This document shows, one piece after another, positions 4,961 through 5,292 of a DNA stretch of 5,292 nt. The notes under the pieces are model-generated. The model made no database searches, was not told where the DNA came from, and was given only the letters and a program-made list of their open reading frames with translations. Source of the stretch: an uncultured Amaricoccus sp. (GTDB lineage: Bacteria > Pseudomonadota > Alphaproteobacteria > Rhodobacterales > Rhodobacteraceae); contig NZ_CALLYO010000162.1 of the NCBI RefSeq assembly GCF_937858865.1, positions 1-5,292 of the forward strand, in the 5' to 3' direction. A program made the position numbers and the translations under genes. Positions within the stretch are counted from its first letter, which is position 1. Each line of letters opens with the position of its first letter.

Positions 4961-5020
4961 GTGATTTTTGGGGAAGGCCGGTAGCGCAACCTACGGGCGA
5001 AAGAAATCCGGAAAAATCAC
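4961..5020. repeat. Long-range inverted repeat GTGATTTTT / AAAAATCAC
   Basis: A perfect 9-bp inverted repeat has arms at 4961-4969 and 5012-5020, with centres 51 bp apart (close to five helical turns). Both arms lie upstream of the LuxR gene, between it and the divergent gene at 5097. Two oppositely facing half-sites of one regulator, or a DNA-looping pair, would fit. A transcript hairpin with a 42-base loop is possible but less likely to be stable. Confidence 0.45.
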
Positions 5021-5031
5021 ACTTTGAACGA

Positions 5032-5060
5032 TTGACGATCCGCAAAATGCGGATACTGAT
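5032..5060 (+). promoter_or_regulatory. Rightward promoter candidate with operator dyad in its spacer
   Basis: TTGACG (5032-5037) and ACTGAT (5055-5060) are spaced by exactly 17 bases. The spacer is the perfect dyad ATCCGCA-AAA-TGCGGAT (5038-5054). The -35 fits the consensus at five of six positions and the -10 at only three of six. The dyad matches 15 of 17 bases of the site inside the leftward phage promoter at 3601-3617, so the same regulator may shut both. It would drive the gene at 5097. Confidence 0.55.
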
Positions 5061-5096
5061 GTGCTCCCGATGGTCGCGTGCGAGGAGAATGCCTGA

Positions 5097-5292
5097 ATGA
5101 CCGATCCCAACCTTGAGACGGCCTTGCGCCGGGCCGCCTTCTGGGCGCGCCGCGGCATGCCGCACACGGCCGCCGAACTGCTCGACGGAACCGACGGCGT
5201 TCTCAGGTACCGTCCCGAGCACCACGACCTGACAGCTTCGCTCCCCGGCGGAGAGCACGTGCGTGTGCAGCTGAGCCCAGCACGCCGGCGCG
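5097..5292 (+). CDS. Unrecognised gene, N-terminal 65 residues
   Basis: This is an open frame that continues past the right edge. The ATG at 5097 has GAGGAG 9 bases upstream (5082-5087) and follows the promoter-like elements at 5032-5060. The visible protein opens MTDPNLETALRRAAFWARRG, followed by MPHTAAELLDGTDGVL, RYRPEHHDLTASLPGGEHVR and a basic end. The first 30 residues look helical. The segment after them has the alternation of short beta strands. No catalytic motif, signal peptide or membrane segment is visible. I do not recognise the family. The 17-bp site in its promoter suggests control by the same regulator as the leftward phage operon, so it may belong to the same element. A short frame (ATG at 5089, three codons) overlaps its start and is probably meaningless. 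Confidence 0.6.
   Translation, partial: MTDPNLETALRRAAFWARRGMPHTAAELLDGTDGVLRYRPEHHDLTASLPGGEHVRVQLSPARRR

Overview
This is a GC-rich window that reads as the early-control and recombination/replication end of a temperate phage or prophage. The host is probably a high-GC proteobacterium, and an alphaproteobacterium is my best guess from GC content, protein style and the TSCPD and LuxR-type proteins. That host call is inference, because the window holds no rRNA, tRNA or housekeeping marker.

Layout. Positions 1-3588 hold eight tightly packed leftward (minus-strand) genes. In order of transcription they are: a small Cro/YdaS-like HTH protein, a DUF1064 PD-(D/E)XK-type endonuclease, a Sak4-like/AAA_24 P-loop ATPase, a DUF669 protein (probable ssDNA-binding), a Cas4/RecB-like Fe-S exonuclease with an extra four-Cys module, a small winged-helix-like unknown, a stand-alone TSCPD-domain protein, and the N-terminus of a DEAD/DEAH helicase cut by the window edge. 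Five junctions overlap by 1 to 14 bases and a sixth has a 10-base gap. Only the gap between the DUF1064 and ATPase genes is larger (69 bases). This points to one operon.

Positions 3589-3704 are a divergent control region. Rightward lies an XRE-type phage repressor (3705-4040). Between the start codons are repeated ATGCGGA units, overlapping -35-like elements on both strands, and a TTTCCGGAAA palindrome. Positions 4041-4209 hold no gene but contain a strong hairpin between the convergent repressor and LuxR genes. A LuxR-family regulator with a degenerate autoinducer-binding-like domain runs leftward (4210-4944). Positions 4945-5096 are a second divergent control region, and an unrecognised gene starts at 5097 and runs off the right edge.

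How it fits together. The repressor and the Cro-like protein probably form the lysogeny switch for the leftward recombination operon. A 17-bp site in the leftward promoter (3601-3617) recurs with 15/17 identity at 5038-5054, where it is a perfect 7-3-7 dyad, again lying between -35-like and -10-like hexamers. This suggests that one regulator controls both divergent regions and ties the LuxR gene and the 5097 gene to the phage circuit. Other points worth checking are a possible C-terminal frameshift in the DUF669 gene, a possible leaderless start for the Cro-like gene, and a long-range inverted repeat upstream of the LuxR gene. I see no CRISPR array, insertion sequence, tRNA or attachment site.
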